Shown: positions 1-16,600, counted from the stretch's first letter. The stretch is DNA of 64,000 nt from Sinonovacula constricta (GCA_007844125.1 CM017558.1:57169147-57233146), one strand, 5' to 3'. A program made the numbers and translations. Notes: generated by a model not told the origin, from the sequence alone.

Positions 1-61
1 ATGGCCCCTTTGTGAAAATAAATACAACAGACTTAAGTATTGGAATAAAGAGTACTCCCAG

Positions 62-228
62 CTATGGCTGTCGGGTTGGCTCTTTTTGTTAAATGACTAA
101 TCACAGATTTTTTCTTACTTTTACATTTGGCTTGCATGTGAATACCTTTGTCCTGTACCTTTTTATTTTTTTTATAATGTGCAATGCTCATAGGACTTTG
201 TCATATATATTCTCATTGTGAAACTAGA
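62..228 (-). repeat. Truncated copy of the ~650 bp interspersed element
   Basis: Matches, in reverse orientation, the end of the element seen at 4494-5600 and 54785-55440, including the motif caatgctcataggactttgt. The duplicate site near 46720 lacks it, so it inserted after the duplication or was lost from the other copy. Confidence 0.7.
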
Positions 229-480
229 CCGCGCATAGTCCATTGTTATTAGCGCACAGTATACCAGTTTCCGTACTTTATTTTGACTTCGAAAATATAT
301 CACGTATAACGATAGCACTCCTGACGTTAGTCAATCTAAGGATAAAACCATATATTAATCGTCTGATTTGTCGATAATGTTTCATTTGTTGGAAACTGTA
401 ATGTAATATTACACACGTGACTACCTTTTCTTATTTACCTATTTAGTAATTATATGCTTGTATATTGTTTAAAGTTTCAG

Positions 481-4105
<3,625 letters not shown>

Positions 4106-4493
4106 TCACTGTGTTTCACTTTCCATCAAGAGAGTTTGGCTGCGCTAGAATATCGTTGTCTTTCTTGTGAAGCTCAACACATCTTTTCGGAAAATTAATG
4201 CGCTAATTATCAGTTTCTTTTTAAAAATATTAATGAAATGTTCATTTGATTTCATTAAATCTTCAGTAATGAGCCATTCTTGTTCTCTAGACATAGTTCG
4301 AATGGTTTGTATATGCTTTCATTTGAAATGATCTTGTTTATTTTACTCTAAAAATAATTGTATCATATAAGTGTATCAATTTATTATATTATTGCTTGTT
4401 AATGTAACTGCTAATACGGGACATATAGTTTATGTGCTTTATTTTATTTGTGAAACGTAATGAGATAAATATTCTAGATACAAATATATGAAA

Positions 4494-5600
4494 AGTCCTA
4501 TGAGCATTGCAACATACACCACACCCCAAAAAGGCACAGGACAAAGGTATTTCAAATGCAAGCCAAGTGAAAAGTAAGAACAAATTTGTGATGAGTCATT
4601 TAAGGAAAAGAGAAAACCCGACAGTTACCGCCTTGGAACGGTCAGTCGGCAATAAGGACCGACTGGGGTGCTTAAACCGGTTTTACACAGCTCTAACATC
4701 GCACTTGCTGGTGGGTTTCTCAAATGCAAGCAATAGAAAGAAACCCGATCTATTTGAATACAAAATGTTTAAGCGCTTATGTTTACTTTGATAAGTTATG
4801 ACGAAAGTAGTGACGTCGTTGAAATATAATGTCCACATAGTGTTTAGATCCACATAGTGTTTAGAAAAGATATGGGTATTATTTCGATTATAAAACTACA
4901 CAAAAATGGTTGAATATAAGTGAAATAAACTTTGATTATGAGAAAAACATGATCAGAGAAAAGTATATGGTTGTAGCTTCCTGTTCATGTGAGAATGGAA
5001 TTGAGGAACCAAAGTCCAATGTCCATCAAAGTTAATACACGTAACAATCCTAATAGGATGAATTAAATGACAATATAGGTTACAAGCACGGGGAGAATTT
5101 TTACGACCGCCACATTGCACAAGTAACATTGTTGTGATCATGAATACGAATATATGAAAAGTCCTATGAGCATTGAAACATACACTAAACTCCGAAAAGA
5201 CACAGGACAAATGCATTTTAAATGCAAGCCAAGTGAAAAGCAAGAACAATTTTGGGATGAGTCATTTAATGAAAAGAGCAAACCCGACAGTTACCGCCTT
5301 GAAACGGTCAGTCGGCAATATGGACTGACTGGGGTGCTTAAACCGGTTTTATACAGCTCTAACATCGCACTCCGGCTGGGTTTCTCAAATGCAAGCAAAA
5401 GGAAAAAACCCGATCTATTTGAATACAAAATGTCCAAGCGCTAATGTTTACTTTGATCAGTTATGACGAAAGTAGTGTCGTCATTGAAAAATAATGTCCA
5501 CATAGTGTTTAAAAAAGATATGGGTGTCATTTCGATTATAAAAACTACACAAAAATGGTAAGGAATAAGTTAACTTTGAATCATGATCAGAGACATTTGG
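4494..5600 (+). repeat. Two tandem units of a ~650 bp interspersed element
   Basis: Unit 1 begins at about 4494 and unit 2 at about 5156, both with aaagtcctatgagcattg. The two stay alignable through a central block ending in cgatctatttgaatacaaaatg and on to gattataaaa near 4880 and 5535. A third, single unit lies in reverse at 54785-55440 and shows that the element is bounded on both sides by a ~30 bp direct repeat containing agtcctatgagcattg. The region between the units (4955-5150) matches the part of the 54785-55440 copy that carries a conserved reading frame (IVQCGGRK..., on the minus strand here). Copy 2 of the duplication lacks the insertion (site near 51090). The family is not identified; short open frames differ between units and look incidental. 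Confidence 0.75.
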
Positions 5601-6990
5601 TTTAGTTTTCTTGATATAAACTGTTTGATTTCGCGTGATGAAATATTTATGTACTTTTTTAGTATTGTTTCTGTTCATCAAATATTTCATTGACTTTTGT
5701 TAATTTCATCATATGTCTCAGTATAGCAGAAATACATGCATGCTTTGATAGTTTTGTTATTGTTATTTAATTTGGATCTTCTGTAAAAGTTTCTTATTCT
5801 CATTACACGTGCCTAAACCGATGCATGTTTTTTGCTTGTATGTCAAATATACCACAGAGCTATCTTTAAATAAAAATGTACGGTTGAAACGATGCATGCT
5901 CTGGAATTCAATAGTAACACCAGCTTTCATAAAATGCCTTCTGCGCCTGTTGCTGTTGTTTTGTTGTTGTTGTTTTGGGTGTCTGCTATTTTCGTTATTG
6001 TTTGCTGAATTGTCGGGATTAAAAAAAAGAATTAGGTAAAGATATGTGTATTCATTTGATAAAACTTCTCCAGAGAAACACATGCATGAAAGAACAAAAA
6101 TGTAGATAAAACGCCAGTAGCATACAGTTTCCATAACCTGCATATATAGTATAATGCATTATCATACCTTAATATAATCAAACAAGCATTTTTGTAGATT
6201 TCAGATAAAAATAGCATGAAAACATTAAAATCTAGTCTCGTTACAGTCGAGAAATATCTACAAGTTAAAGTAAGTACAAGAGCAATGTATGATGGCATTT
6301 TATGAAAGATAAAGCATTATTAAAATATAGTGTGTATATGGAGTACGGAGTAGGGTATTAAAACTGATTAATTCCGAAACAAAAAGTATGCAGCCACTAT
6401 GATATGTGCAAAATAGTTTAATAACGTGTTTCCACATGGCCTGTTGGTTTCAACTCCTTTAGTTAAATTGTTTGTTCAATTTTAGTTTGTTTTTGTCTTT
6501 ATGGAAAAACAAAAAAGCATTTAAAGTAGGTGTCCGTGCGGTATTGCGCGGCTGTCGTAATTCCTGGTTTTGATGGGCCGCAGAAGATCATATGTGACTA
6601 AGGCAAACTTGGTTTCTCTGAACGATTGCACACAACATAATATTTAAGAGCTTCGTTTCTACAGCAAGTAATCATTTGACAAGCACTTATTTGTATTAAG
6701 CTTCGTGTAAATTTAATGTTTTAATGTGGCATTAACTACTATCAAATTATACAAATTCGTGTAAAACATATCAAGATTTTCTGAAACAAAGTGACATTTA
6801 ACCTTCCATTGAAAATATCAGATTTTCTTATTTTATTTCATCTTTGAGCCATGTTCGTTGCAATTGAGGAAAATTTTATTTAGAAGTTTGTCTATCCGCT
6901 TCTGAAGCAAGATTCTCCTTGAGGACAGCATTTGTGCTGATGACATAGTAGACGGGAATGTAGTCCCTGTTGCCAGACTGGTTGTAGCTT
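5600..6990. other. Non-coding stretch in copy 1
   Basis: Up to about 6020 it aligns with 51180-51540 of the second copy, including T/G-rich tracts. From ~6020 to 7780 it is found only in copy 1. No coding exon is supported here before the WCYG exon at 7094-6991. Confidence 0.5.
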
Positions 6991-7094
6991 TCATTGTTGT
7001 GGAGTCTGGCACTTGAAATCGTCCCAGTAAATGATTTTTCCGTTTTCGTTACAAAACATCCCATAGCACCAGGTGCCGCTGGTATGGCCGTCAC
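6991..7094 (-). pseudogene. Isolated terminal exon of a VWC-like secreted protein
   Basis: Reading minus from an acceptor (gttaag) at 7095, one borrowed G plus 104 nt gives 34 codons and a TGA. The peptide contains TWCYGMFC, NGKIIYWDDFKC and ends QTPQQ. It matches the second half of the module in the intact gene at 55710-53791 (NWCYGMFC, GDILYWDNFNC), at the same phase-1 boundary. No first-half exon (C-x-Y-x-G-x2-Y-x2-G) or signal-peptide exon is visible between 7100 and 7790, so this is probably an orphan exon, unless a distant 5' exon is used. It lies in a segment absent from the second copy. Confidence 0.6.
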
Positions 7095-7099
7095 CTTAA

Positions 7100-10000
7100 C
7101 AGGGGAAGCATTTCGGTTAGTTATGTTGTATTAAACTGTGATTGGATAGAAAAAATGTTGCATGTATGTTTTCTTTTCGCGTTTGTCTTTAACGGTGTAA
7201 CCAGTGAATAAAACAAAGCTCAAACCGGTTGGTATAACATCATTGTTTTGTTTAATAGAAGGTTTTTCTAAGGTCACAATAACTTTACGATTTATTGATT
7301 AAATATCATTTAAACGTCATGCTGATTCAAAGTAAAATGCATATTCTTTTATTTTACTACGAAGTATTATTTTCACACTTTTATAATTAATATTCAATTG
7401 AACATTAAACATTCATTATTACAGCGGCATCAATGCGTTTTTATAACACTGTTTATACAATGCAATAATGGTTTTCTGCTTTCCTAGTATGAATTCTAAA
7501 CTGTTGTACATTTTAAACGTCAAATGCGAACATAGCACATACACAATGTTCTACAAAGACTTTACGTCTTCTAATTAAAACAGTCGAAAAAACTACAAAA
7601 CTACTTAAGCAATTGAGTCAAGTACTTGACAAAATACTAAGATAATTAAACTACATGTATACGTGTATACTCGTCGTTGAAAAGAAGTTTTCTTGTCTAG
7701 TTATTTTAACATAACATAACTAGTTATATTGTATCCTAATCATCCTACATGCACACGAACATTGCAAACACCGATATTGTAACCTCTTGTTTTATCTTCT
7801 ACTCATCTTCACCAGTGGGTTCACCTTATTTATCAACAATCAAAACAAAACTATTTAACTGTAAGTGTAGTGACGTGTATTTATATGTTTAAATGCGAAA
7901 TATACAGTTTTTTAACATTATTCGTAGTCTATTATACATTCCTGGCTTAAAACCCTAATGAGGCATGTGTACCCTGTATAACTATTTGCCTCAAGTGTGG
8001 ACACTGCATCTGACCATAATTAAATAAGAGTTGTGTAATATTCAATTCTATATATTTTTACAAGTTTCTTCACCTCTTCCGTTTTAAGTCTTACTTGTTG
8101 CCGGTTGAACAGAGCCACAGTCGTAACATCTTACCTTTGACTTAGATAGTATTTTCTGATCTAAACAATAAGTTGTCAACTAAAAAGTACAATTACAAAA
8201 GCGTGCTCATTAAATTGGTGAATATTAAATTACATTTGATCTTATACACGATCAAGTTAATCATGCGTACTGATTTAACAAAATTTACTAAATATTTCTA
8301 GGCATTACAACGATTTATTTGCAGTCGTTATAGCTTTAAATAAAGTGCATCATTTTGAGAGGACCTTCCTTAGTGGAGCGCTACAAATCGTTTCAAAACT
8401 TTAAATGTGACATGAATAAGGATGGGCAATGTACCTTGTATAGCCTCAAAGTCACTGTTGGTGTGGATGATTTACATATCTTTCGGATCAATCAGCACTG
8501 TGGCCACTACGACTTAAATACTACTCAGTCATCTTTCAGTGCATACAACATTGTTTGATATAATTATATTTTTCTCTTTTCTATGTTGTTTTGGATCAAT
8601 AAAATGCAGTTAAGATTGTGAAATACTGGTGTATGCCCTTGTAAAATAAATATCATATTTCCTTACTACTAATCTAAAATATTAGCATTAAAAATAAACT
8701 GTTATAGCTTTATTTCTTATGGTTGTGTTTGCCTTTGAAGTGCACAGGTGAGTAAAAGCATAATATCCTCAAAACTTTATGAAGGCCAAAAATGATTGTA
8801 CATCGTGTAGTACTGTTCTCGATTAGTCGCAGCTCTGAATGCGTACCCATTAAAACTTTGTTTTTTTAATATTGCCATTTTTTTCTATTTCAATTCCTCC
8901 GTTACGTCGAATCAGCATTTGTGGTTTTCCAGTTTCAAATTATAGTAAACTATACATGTGTATGACAGTTTTCTCTTTACTTCAGTAAATCTATTACACA
9001 TTGTGCATAAGTTGTTTTCAACCTTTTGCCCTGAGCTGAATATTATCAAGTGAATAATGTTTAGGATACCGCGGTGTTGTTTGCTAAAAACAGGCTGGCT
9101 TTATGAATATTATTTTAACCATTGAAGATTGTGGAAACATTAAGGTTTCAAATGCAGTTACATAAATATGTATGTAAAACAATGTACTCTGATTTGTATG
9201 TTATTGTACAAAATAGTACTTGATTTCTTTATTTCCTCATGTTTAACATGCTTAAAACACAAGATACATGTACAATATCTCAGCTTAATTAAACAATACA
9301 TTATAATATCTTAGCTAAGAGAAGTGTTCTAGTATATAGGTCTTGCTGGAAGCAGTAAGAGGCATTGAGAGAAAGATAAAGAGTGATACATTCAATATTT
9401 GTGTATATGGTGAATTAAATGCAGCACTAGTATCTGTTCTCGTCACATTGTCAGTGCTGAACTACTTCAGGATACATTATATAGCACTTGTTTTACATAA
9501 ACATGAAATCTGCAACACTGTGGGTCACTGGCAATGTTTAAAATATTAATATTCACTTAAATAAGGGATAAATATAAACTGATTTGAATTTCTCCTCGTG
9601 AAAAGGGTAGGAATTTTATTGATGTTTAGTCTTGAAGCATATGGTTTCGGGCTATACATTGTGTTGATTATTGGGTGCATCACTTATCTTAAGGTGAAGT
9701 AAGTTAGGACAGTTTGTGTTTTCTCAGTATTTTTCTCAGATATATCGATAAACGATAATGTACTTATTGGTTTTATAAAAACCTGAATATAAGATCTAGT
9801 CCCCTTTAACGAGTTATTCGATGCAGTTATTTGTGATATATAAGAATATACTGCCATGCAATGATATTTAAGTGTGCAATAAGTTAGGAACGATATAAAT
9901 TATGCGATAAAATGTTTTACTAGAATTTGGCGTTTAAATTGTAAATTATTGGTTGCTCTAAGCAATCGCCATCACCAGGACATCTGTTTTTCCTACGCAG

Positions 10001-10500
10001 GTTGTAGTTTGTAATGTAAATCACAATTAAAACTTCGCATTTTCACGCACGATAGATGTTAGAAAGTTTTAACTAAAGTTTCCGTCCAACTAATTTGGAC
10101 TTCAGCTTTAAAGCTCCAGGTAAAGTTTTTCTAAACATATATTGTGTGTGAAATTGAACAGTTTAAAAAGTGAATTAAAATGAACAGTACGACTCGAAAA
10201 AGTTTCAGTCAGATTAGTTTGTATGTAAGTAATTTGGTGACTTCAAATTGGGACATTTATATGCCCTAGAACTGTTGCATTTGTTCAAGCCCCTTAGAAC
10301 AGTAAACATGGATAGAAAGCTATATCTAATACAATGGGCTCCTGGTGTGTAATATTATAGCTACGATTGAAAACCGTTGACTTTATTCTATTTTCCAGAT
10401 ATGATCCAAGTGACCCTCTTGGTTAGCCCATTTAGCTAGAACTAAGAAACAGTCGATTTAGAAGCTATTTAATATATATTTCTTGAAATAAGTATCTAGG
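7100..10500. other. Duplicated non-coding region
   Basis: From ~7780 the sequence aligns with 51540-53900. It carries no supported exon. A short + frame (about 8370-8540) has a counterpart at 52154-52330 with shared FQNFKCDM and GQCTLYSLK; I list it as an observation, not a gene. Confidence 0.5.
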
Positions 10501-10502
10501 TG

Positions 10503-10545
10503 CTGGTGACGTATTTCTTGTTGAGGGGATCGTTGTACCAAACCC
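10503..10545 (-). pseudogene. Remnant of the Thr/Ser-rich tail of a VWC-like gene
   Basis: On the minus strand this reads TTIPSTRNTSPAP followed by TAG. It aligns with the Thr/Ser tail of the terminal exon at 54044-53791 in the second copy (TTIPSTSSTSQPTTSPAPTT). About 280 bp that would carry the WCYG half are missing here, and the sequence rejoins the alignment at aataagtcaccgttacag. The gene that looks intact in copy 2 is therefore deleted in copy 1. Confidence 0.7.
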
Positions 10546-10984
10546 AAATAAGTCACCGTTACAGGGAAGGTCCTGCAAAATGCGCTTCATTGATGCTCTA
10601 GATCTGTGTTAACAGTAAAGCAAAAATCTCGATTCTTGCTAACAGAGCCAACTCGGCAATGGTAGGTATTTTTAACATAAAGAAACCACGTGACACCTTA
10701 CCTTGGACAATAAGAGTGCCTTTCCTTCGAGATAAGTACTGTCTAACAAATAATAGTCAGTGATCAAAATAATACCTTTCAGATTAAAGTATGAGTTTCA
10801 GTTATCCGAAACGGCGTTCACTTTAAACAGATATGATTCACTGTGTATAGAATGCCTTGAACACATGGCATAATACCACACCCAGTCACATTATCCTGAC
10901 ACCAGACCAACAAGTCGTGAAACTATCCTAATATTTGCTTGAGCCTAATCAAGGGACCTACTACTATTTTTAACGATATTGACA

Positions 10985-11060
10985 TGTTGCGGCCCGGGAT
11001 CGAACCCGGGGCCTCCAGTACCTGGAGCCAACGCACTACCGATTGCGCTATCAGGTCCGG
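10985..11060 (-). repeat. tRNA-like sequence (SINE head or tRNA pseudogene)
   Basis: The minus strand has a good A box (TAGCGCAATCGGTAGTGCG) and B box (GGTTCGATCC) with a strong T-arm. The anticodon arm folds as CTCCAG/CTGGAG with a loop too small for a tRNA, and the acceptor strands do not pair, so it is not a working tRNA. The second copy lacks it. Confidence 0.7.
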
Positions 11061-11534
11061 TAAATTAGTAAAAAGGTAATCTCCTTCATTTTGTGAAAAG
11101 GAAAGCATAACACATTCCACTTATCATTGCAAATATGTATTTCCTAACGGAGCCACGCTGCAGAATTAGCTATTTTAAAATAAGAAAACCACGTGACTAC
11201 TTAATTTTGGGATCATGTAATGTTATCATCAGAATGATTCCCTCGGGCTTTAATTTCTGTTTATAGCAGAAATCCGCATCTTGTGTATTTATAGATATAA
11301 ACCAAACATTAGCGATTTTCACGATCTGTACTGTGTCATAATTGAGGCAGGGTTTAAAAACGTCTTTACCTTGCCCAAATTCTGTAAAAACACTGGGAAT
11401 TTATTGTACCATGTATCTGGTATAGGTAATCTGTCGGATACCACCTTTAAACAATTAACATTAATTATTATACTTTTCTATTTCTTAGTTTTCAATTTCA
11501 TTTCTCTGATGTAGCTGTCTTACAATCTTGGTGT

Positions 11535-12840
11535 ACAATCGAGATGTGGATACTACAAAACCATCCCTCTACCAGCGAATACAAGATATAGATTTGTATT
11601 GCTTCATTTTTCTGTTGTATATAATTATGTTACATATAAATGACTGTTACATATAAATTGTGGATCTTGCCAAAGAAATTCAGCTTATTTTGGCCAGTGT
11701 GGCTTTATGTTCACGTAAGATATATTATATTTTATCAGTATATATACGGTTCTTATTTTCCATATAAAAATATACTCTTTGAAAGGCAAAATACACAAAT
11801 AATCCACCATTGAATGTGAAAAAAAAGATTAAATATTCAAGGATTGTCTTAATGACTAAACATTTACCGAACTAACCAGGATATTATCGCTTTACGCATT
11901 ACTAGTATTCAAAGTTGTGTTTTTCTCTGTAATAAATTGGGTATGGTGTTGTTTGCAGTGGCCTACTGTTTTCCGTGGTTTTATTTTAAGGGAAATCTCT
12001 TAATTTTCTTACATTATCAATCTTAACAATCGTAGTTCTAATTTATTTTTCTATACTCTAATAATTGCTGCAATCATTAAAGCGAATGCATAAAAATTTC
12101 ACTACTCATATATATGGGAATGGATTCATTACGAAAATAATCAAATTCCTTGACTTTCATTAATTGTCTTTATGACTTACTTCGTTGCCTTCAGCGCACT
12201 CTTGTTAATGCCATGATTGATCGTAATCAGTGGAGAGAAATGAAAGTTGAAAATCTCAAGTTGTCTTTTACTTTGCGATTTAATGAACAGAAAACTGTGA
12301 AATGCATACGACATTATAAGTATGTTTTAATAACAGTGTATAGGTAAATAAGTTAATAACACGTACATTTACAACTAAATGCAAACGAACTGATAACAAC
12401 ATATACATCAACTACATGCTAAAAGAAGACTTAAACCCGGTGATTTTTTTATCTAATCGTATCAAATTTCGAGGTTTATGTAAAATGAACTTAAATATGA
12501 ATTGTGTAAACAATAAAAATAGTGTTTACAAGATGTTTTCTTAAATAATACAGAAATATACATAAACTCTAATTACTGTCATAAAGTTGCATCAATGGTA
12601 AAATTTGTTTTTAAACTTTCTTTGTCGGATTCATTTCTTCTATTTTGAACTTGGATATACATTTTTATTTGAAATATTGTTTTATTTTCATACAAAGCAA
12701 CTTGATTTTTGTCAATATGACGACGTACATGGATTTGGGTAAATGTCTTCCTCCTCACATTGAAGTATTTGTTCCGACAGGGTCTCGAACCTACGCGATA
12801 AATCAGAGGAGATACAATTCTACTACTCGACCTTATCCCT
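11535..12840. other. Copy-1-specific insertion of ~1.3 kb
   Basis: The second copy goes directly from gatgtagctgtcttacaat (near 57160) to the sequence that follows 12850 here. The right end holds a tRNA-like B box on the minus strand (GGTTCGAGACC, near 12785). No protein recognised; possibly a SINE-tailed insertion. Confidence 0.45.
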
Positions 12841-13068
12841 TCCCTTATTGACAATGAGAATACAGTGAAAGGGCATTGACAAAGAATAAAGCAGTAGCAC
12901 CTTTTAACACGTAAGTATGAAAAAAGTTCGTAATCAACATAAGTAAAATAAAAACAACATTTGGTGATCATGTGTAATAATATTATGTTTGGTTGGAAAA
13001 CAAATCTGTATTTAAAAAAAAACATCATTCAACTCGTTGTCACAATAAAATTAAAACATTTTAAAGCT

Positions 13069-13352
13069 TCACCGGCTTTTCGGTGGAGACATCTCTTTCA
13101 ACATCTTCAAAAACCGTTTTGAGAGCTTAGATTTTGTCAATTCGGTTTCATCTGCTTTACTGTCAGCAACTTTGGACAATCGATGAAGAAGCCGTGTTTT
13201 CATGGCCGCCAGCTGCTGGCGCCTTGTTGCTACGGGCGAAGGTGGTGACTGTTCCTGTCTGGTTTCTATGTGCGGAGGTTGGCAGGGCACGTCATCCATA
13301 CGAACAAGGTGTCCATCGACGCTGCACAGAAAGGCGTAGCACCAAAGACATT
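13069..13352 (-). CDS. Terminal exon of VWC-like gene C, copy 1 (reading frame intact)
   Basis: An acceptor (gaaccag) at 13353 opens a 284 nt exon. With one G carried over it reads 94 codons to TGA at 13071-13069. It starts ECLWCYAFLCSVDGHLV, then DDVPC, matching the second half of the module seen in the other genes of this family (WCY-x3-C-S-x2-G, D-x3-C). A Lys/Arg/Gln-rich tail of ~65 residues follows, ending PPKSR. The signal-peptide exon found in copy 2 (62645-62402) ends in the same phase with the matching first half, so the two together would encode 175 residues. In copy 1 that first exon is broken, so this intact exon may have no usable 5' partner. Function unknown; a secreted Cys-rich protein is inferred. 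Confidence 0.55.
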
Positions 13353-15177
13353 CTGGTTCATAATCATAGAAGCGGAAAAAGTATAGGAACCTGAGTTAGT
13401 GTCGCCACTTTTAATGTATCAAAGAAAACAAAAAACTAAGAAATCGTAAGTTACTCTATAAAACTCGATGCTAGAAAAGTTAAGATCTCATTCCAGAGGG
13501 TTAACCGGAAGTCTTTGACGTAAAATAACCCGTGAAGAGGAAGTGAAGACTGATTTGGTTGTTGATTCTAAAATGATGTTTACAAATAAAAGCATGTATG
13601 GCCAACGGCTTTATCATCAGTTATTAAACAATAAGAACTATTCCAGATAGGCCCCGCTTTTATAAGCGGCGCCAGCAATATGCTTTTTATCCTTACATCG
13701 TTTTGGACAACAGATATTATAAAGCAAGGTGTGATGGCATTTGCTTTATCATCCGCCTGTCACTTTTTAAAATGTATGCAGAGGACGTCCACACGTCGTC
13801 AAATTGTTATTTTTTAATATATTAAGGTACACAAAAGTCTGTGATAGAAAACTAGTTATAAGACGGTAGCAGTTATTATTATGAACTAGCGGCTGTTTGT
13901 CATGATCTTGTTTAAAAAAAAGATACCGAATATGCCGGTGATAACATTGCAGATTGTAGGTTCAGATGTAACAGACAGCAAGAAAAGAAGTAAATTAGCA
14001 GATAGTCTAGATCCCATGAGAGTTATGGTTCGCAACTCACACATATATATGTATGAAATAAATCGGCAGAAAAAGAGTGTTAAGTTTAAGAATAGTTGTC
14101 TCCTTGTTTTAAGCGCATGCACCATTCTACGCCTTGATAGTTATTTATGGCATGGCGTCTCGTGTGGTGACGTAAATCTCTTCAACAGGTACAGTCCATC
14201 TATCTGCAAGTTTGCAGCAAAACATATGCTTAGAAGCAATAAGAAGCACCATTTGGATATGAGACATAGTGATGACAGAATTATTCCTTAGTCTTTCGAT
14301 TTTGGTGGAGGAATACAATAGAAAATGAGACTCAGTCTGCTGGGATTAGAAGCTTAAATGTACTCACACACACCCATTGTTTATGTTTGAATTTTGTGAT
14401 ACGGCAAAACAAATAATGTGAGATTTAAGTGACAAATAAATCTGCAAATAAGTTAAACTTGTTTTAAACAATTTGTTATAACATTTAGATAACAACAGCA
14501 CTCTAACGCGAATGCAGTTTTCAGATTATATCTTTATACTGTGACTGAGACAAAAATTAATTTTAAACCCTGTTTTTGGTAATAGAACAGTTGGTAGGAT
14601 TAATACACTGTTAGTGCTGAACGTTGAATATGTTCTCACTCTCGGCAAGCCTAGCGATTTAAATTGGTCTCCCGTGTGCCAACACAAGTACTTATTAATT
14701 TACCTGTGTGAAAGCGCCTAAAGGTTTATTAGCGCGTGCTTTTATAAAACATTGCTTGCAATAAAACGTTCTGCATAAAGACGGCGTTGCATGTATGTAC
14801 ATTAAACTTAAAAAATATTTATGTGCGTTAATTCGTTAGATATCAATGTGTAATATTTTTTTTTTTGTATTTATACACGGAACTATTTTACAATATCCCC
14901 AAATTAGTTAGTTGAGAAGCGTCATAGCATATAGGTGACTAAAATATAATGACGTAAAGAAACTAAACTCCTTTATATTGTTCAAAATTTTCACAATTAT
15001 CAACAGGTTCTCAAGCTACATGCTGTTTACCTTTCAGCACATCAGATGGTTTCGATACCTGTCGGGGCAGCAGTGGGGTGACTTTTGTATAAAGATGTCT
15101 CTCAGCTGACATATGGTGATATGTGTATATCTGTGATATTTCTATATAAAACATAAGAACAAAACAATAACACTTAC

Positions 15178-15460
15178 GTGAACGATAAAGGTATTCGGTG
15201 CATATACTAAATCAAAGAACGCACACGCTGCTGGATTGTTGTTTGTGCCAAAGTCCCTTTTTGACCCGTCTATATTTGCAGAAATGGCTGGTTTCGTTGT
15301 CTCCTTCATATCAGTCGTGGATGACGAGGACAATCTGAGGATGTCGTCAAGCCATCTGTTGACGACGTAGTGGGAACACAATTGAAGTTATTCTACGACA
15401 AAACAGAGTCCTCCGAGTTACAGTACATACCGAAACACCAATTGGAACCGTCCTTGCACT
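15178..15460 (-). pseudogene. Exon 2 of VWC-like gene C, copy 1 (in-frame TAG)
   Basis: The minus strand reads CKDGSNWCFGMYC, then TAG, then NNFNC, where the intact paralogue has YWDNFNC: the Trp codon has become TAG (15395-15393). The expected acceptor position reads acaagtg instead of an AG. A good donor (CAC|gtaagt) is kept at the far end. The tail after the Cys is open only in another frame. Same length (283 nt) and same TAG in copy 2. Confidence 0.6.
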
Positions 15461-16344
15461 CACTTGTACACAGAACAAAGGAATATATCACGAAAAATGT
15501 GGCAGTTCTAGTTGTAATGTTGCTGTTTGCCTTTTTCTTAGAATAGGCATGGATGCGATAAGATTAATGTTCCTTCAACATTGAGCTCCGTAGAAGATGT
15601 TACGGTGAAGCTGATAGTGCTGCCATCAATCATATTAAGCTAGTAATGTGTTTCTGACAACATCTCCTGCATACAATACTGGAGCAATAGTTGGCAGCCT
15701 GAATTTTAACCTGCGTTCTTCTGAGCAGACACTCTACCTTCTCCACCGAGCGCTATAAACGCCGAGGACAATTATGACAAGAATCGCTGATGTTTTAGTG
15801 GAATGTACATTAAAATAACTTGTAACAGATTTGTAGATATATGAATATATATTTAAATCCATGTACAGGCAACTTTTTTGATATGAAAATTATGCATGTA
15901 CTTCTTAAGTGACTTTGTGTCAACTTATATTGAAAGCTATGTAAGTTTTTTTATATACAATATTATATTATTTAAATACACTTATTGTAATTTTTGATAA
16001 CTTGAAAGATATAAAATTTCATGAAAGTTTACTAAGTTAGTTGACTTGATAAAAATGTATTCAAAAGCTAGACGATTTCAATTACTTGCTCCAAATATAT
16101 GAAAACAATCAATAGATATATGAAATGAATTTTTCTTCTAAATAATGACAACACGTTTAAATAGATTTTTAATTAAGTTGAAACGAGAAGTTCTCCCACG
16201 AAAATTGCTATTTTTACAGACTTTAGAATTGCAATACAATTTTGGCTCTTCTGTTTGTAATACTTTTAAAAAGATTAGGAGTAAATATTATAAATATTAC
16301 AATATTATTATTATCAGAAAAAAATGCATATATCACCATGATAT

Positions 16345-16600
16345 GTATCTGGAGGATAAAAGTTTCCTTCATACAGACATCTAACGGGTTCTGGCGGCGG
16401 TAGTGGTGAGTGCATGTCCTTCCTTTGACTACCTGACGTCTAGTACGGACCAGTCAAGGTACATAACAGCAAGGTAAATGTTACTGCAAAATAGTATAAC
16501 GTGTTTCTAGTTTTTATGGTTCCATAGTTTAATTGTTACAGTAATTGAGTTTTGTTCTTTGTTCTGCTAGGTTTACATGGACCTGTATGACAAGGAATTA
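16345..16600 (-). pseudogene. Signal-peptide exon of VWC-like gene C, copy 1 (broken)
   Basis: Aligned with the intact exon 62645-62402. The ATG is followed at once by TAA, a two-base shortening lies before the hydrophobic core, and the codon after GPY is TAG where copy 2 has TTG. The downstream part is still readable: PPPEPVRCLYEGNFYPP. Confidence 0.65.

Noticed and set aside
10985..11060. Functional tRNA gene
   Set aside because: A and B boxes are good, but acceptor strands do not pair and the anticodon arm is abnormal.
13902..14291. 129-codon + strand frame
   Set aside because: The aligned copy near 59990-60350 is interrupted by stops and indels, and no domain or splice logic is seen.
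14580..14720. Short frame repeated at 60602-60802
   Set aside because: Similarity is explained by the segmental duplication; the frame is not favoured over the others.
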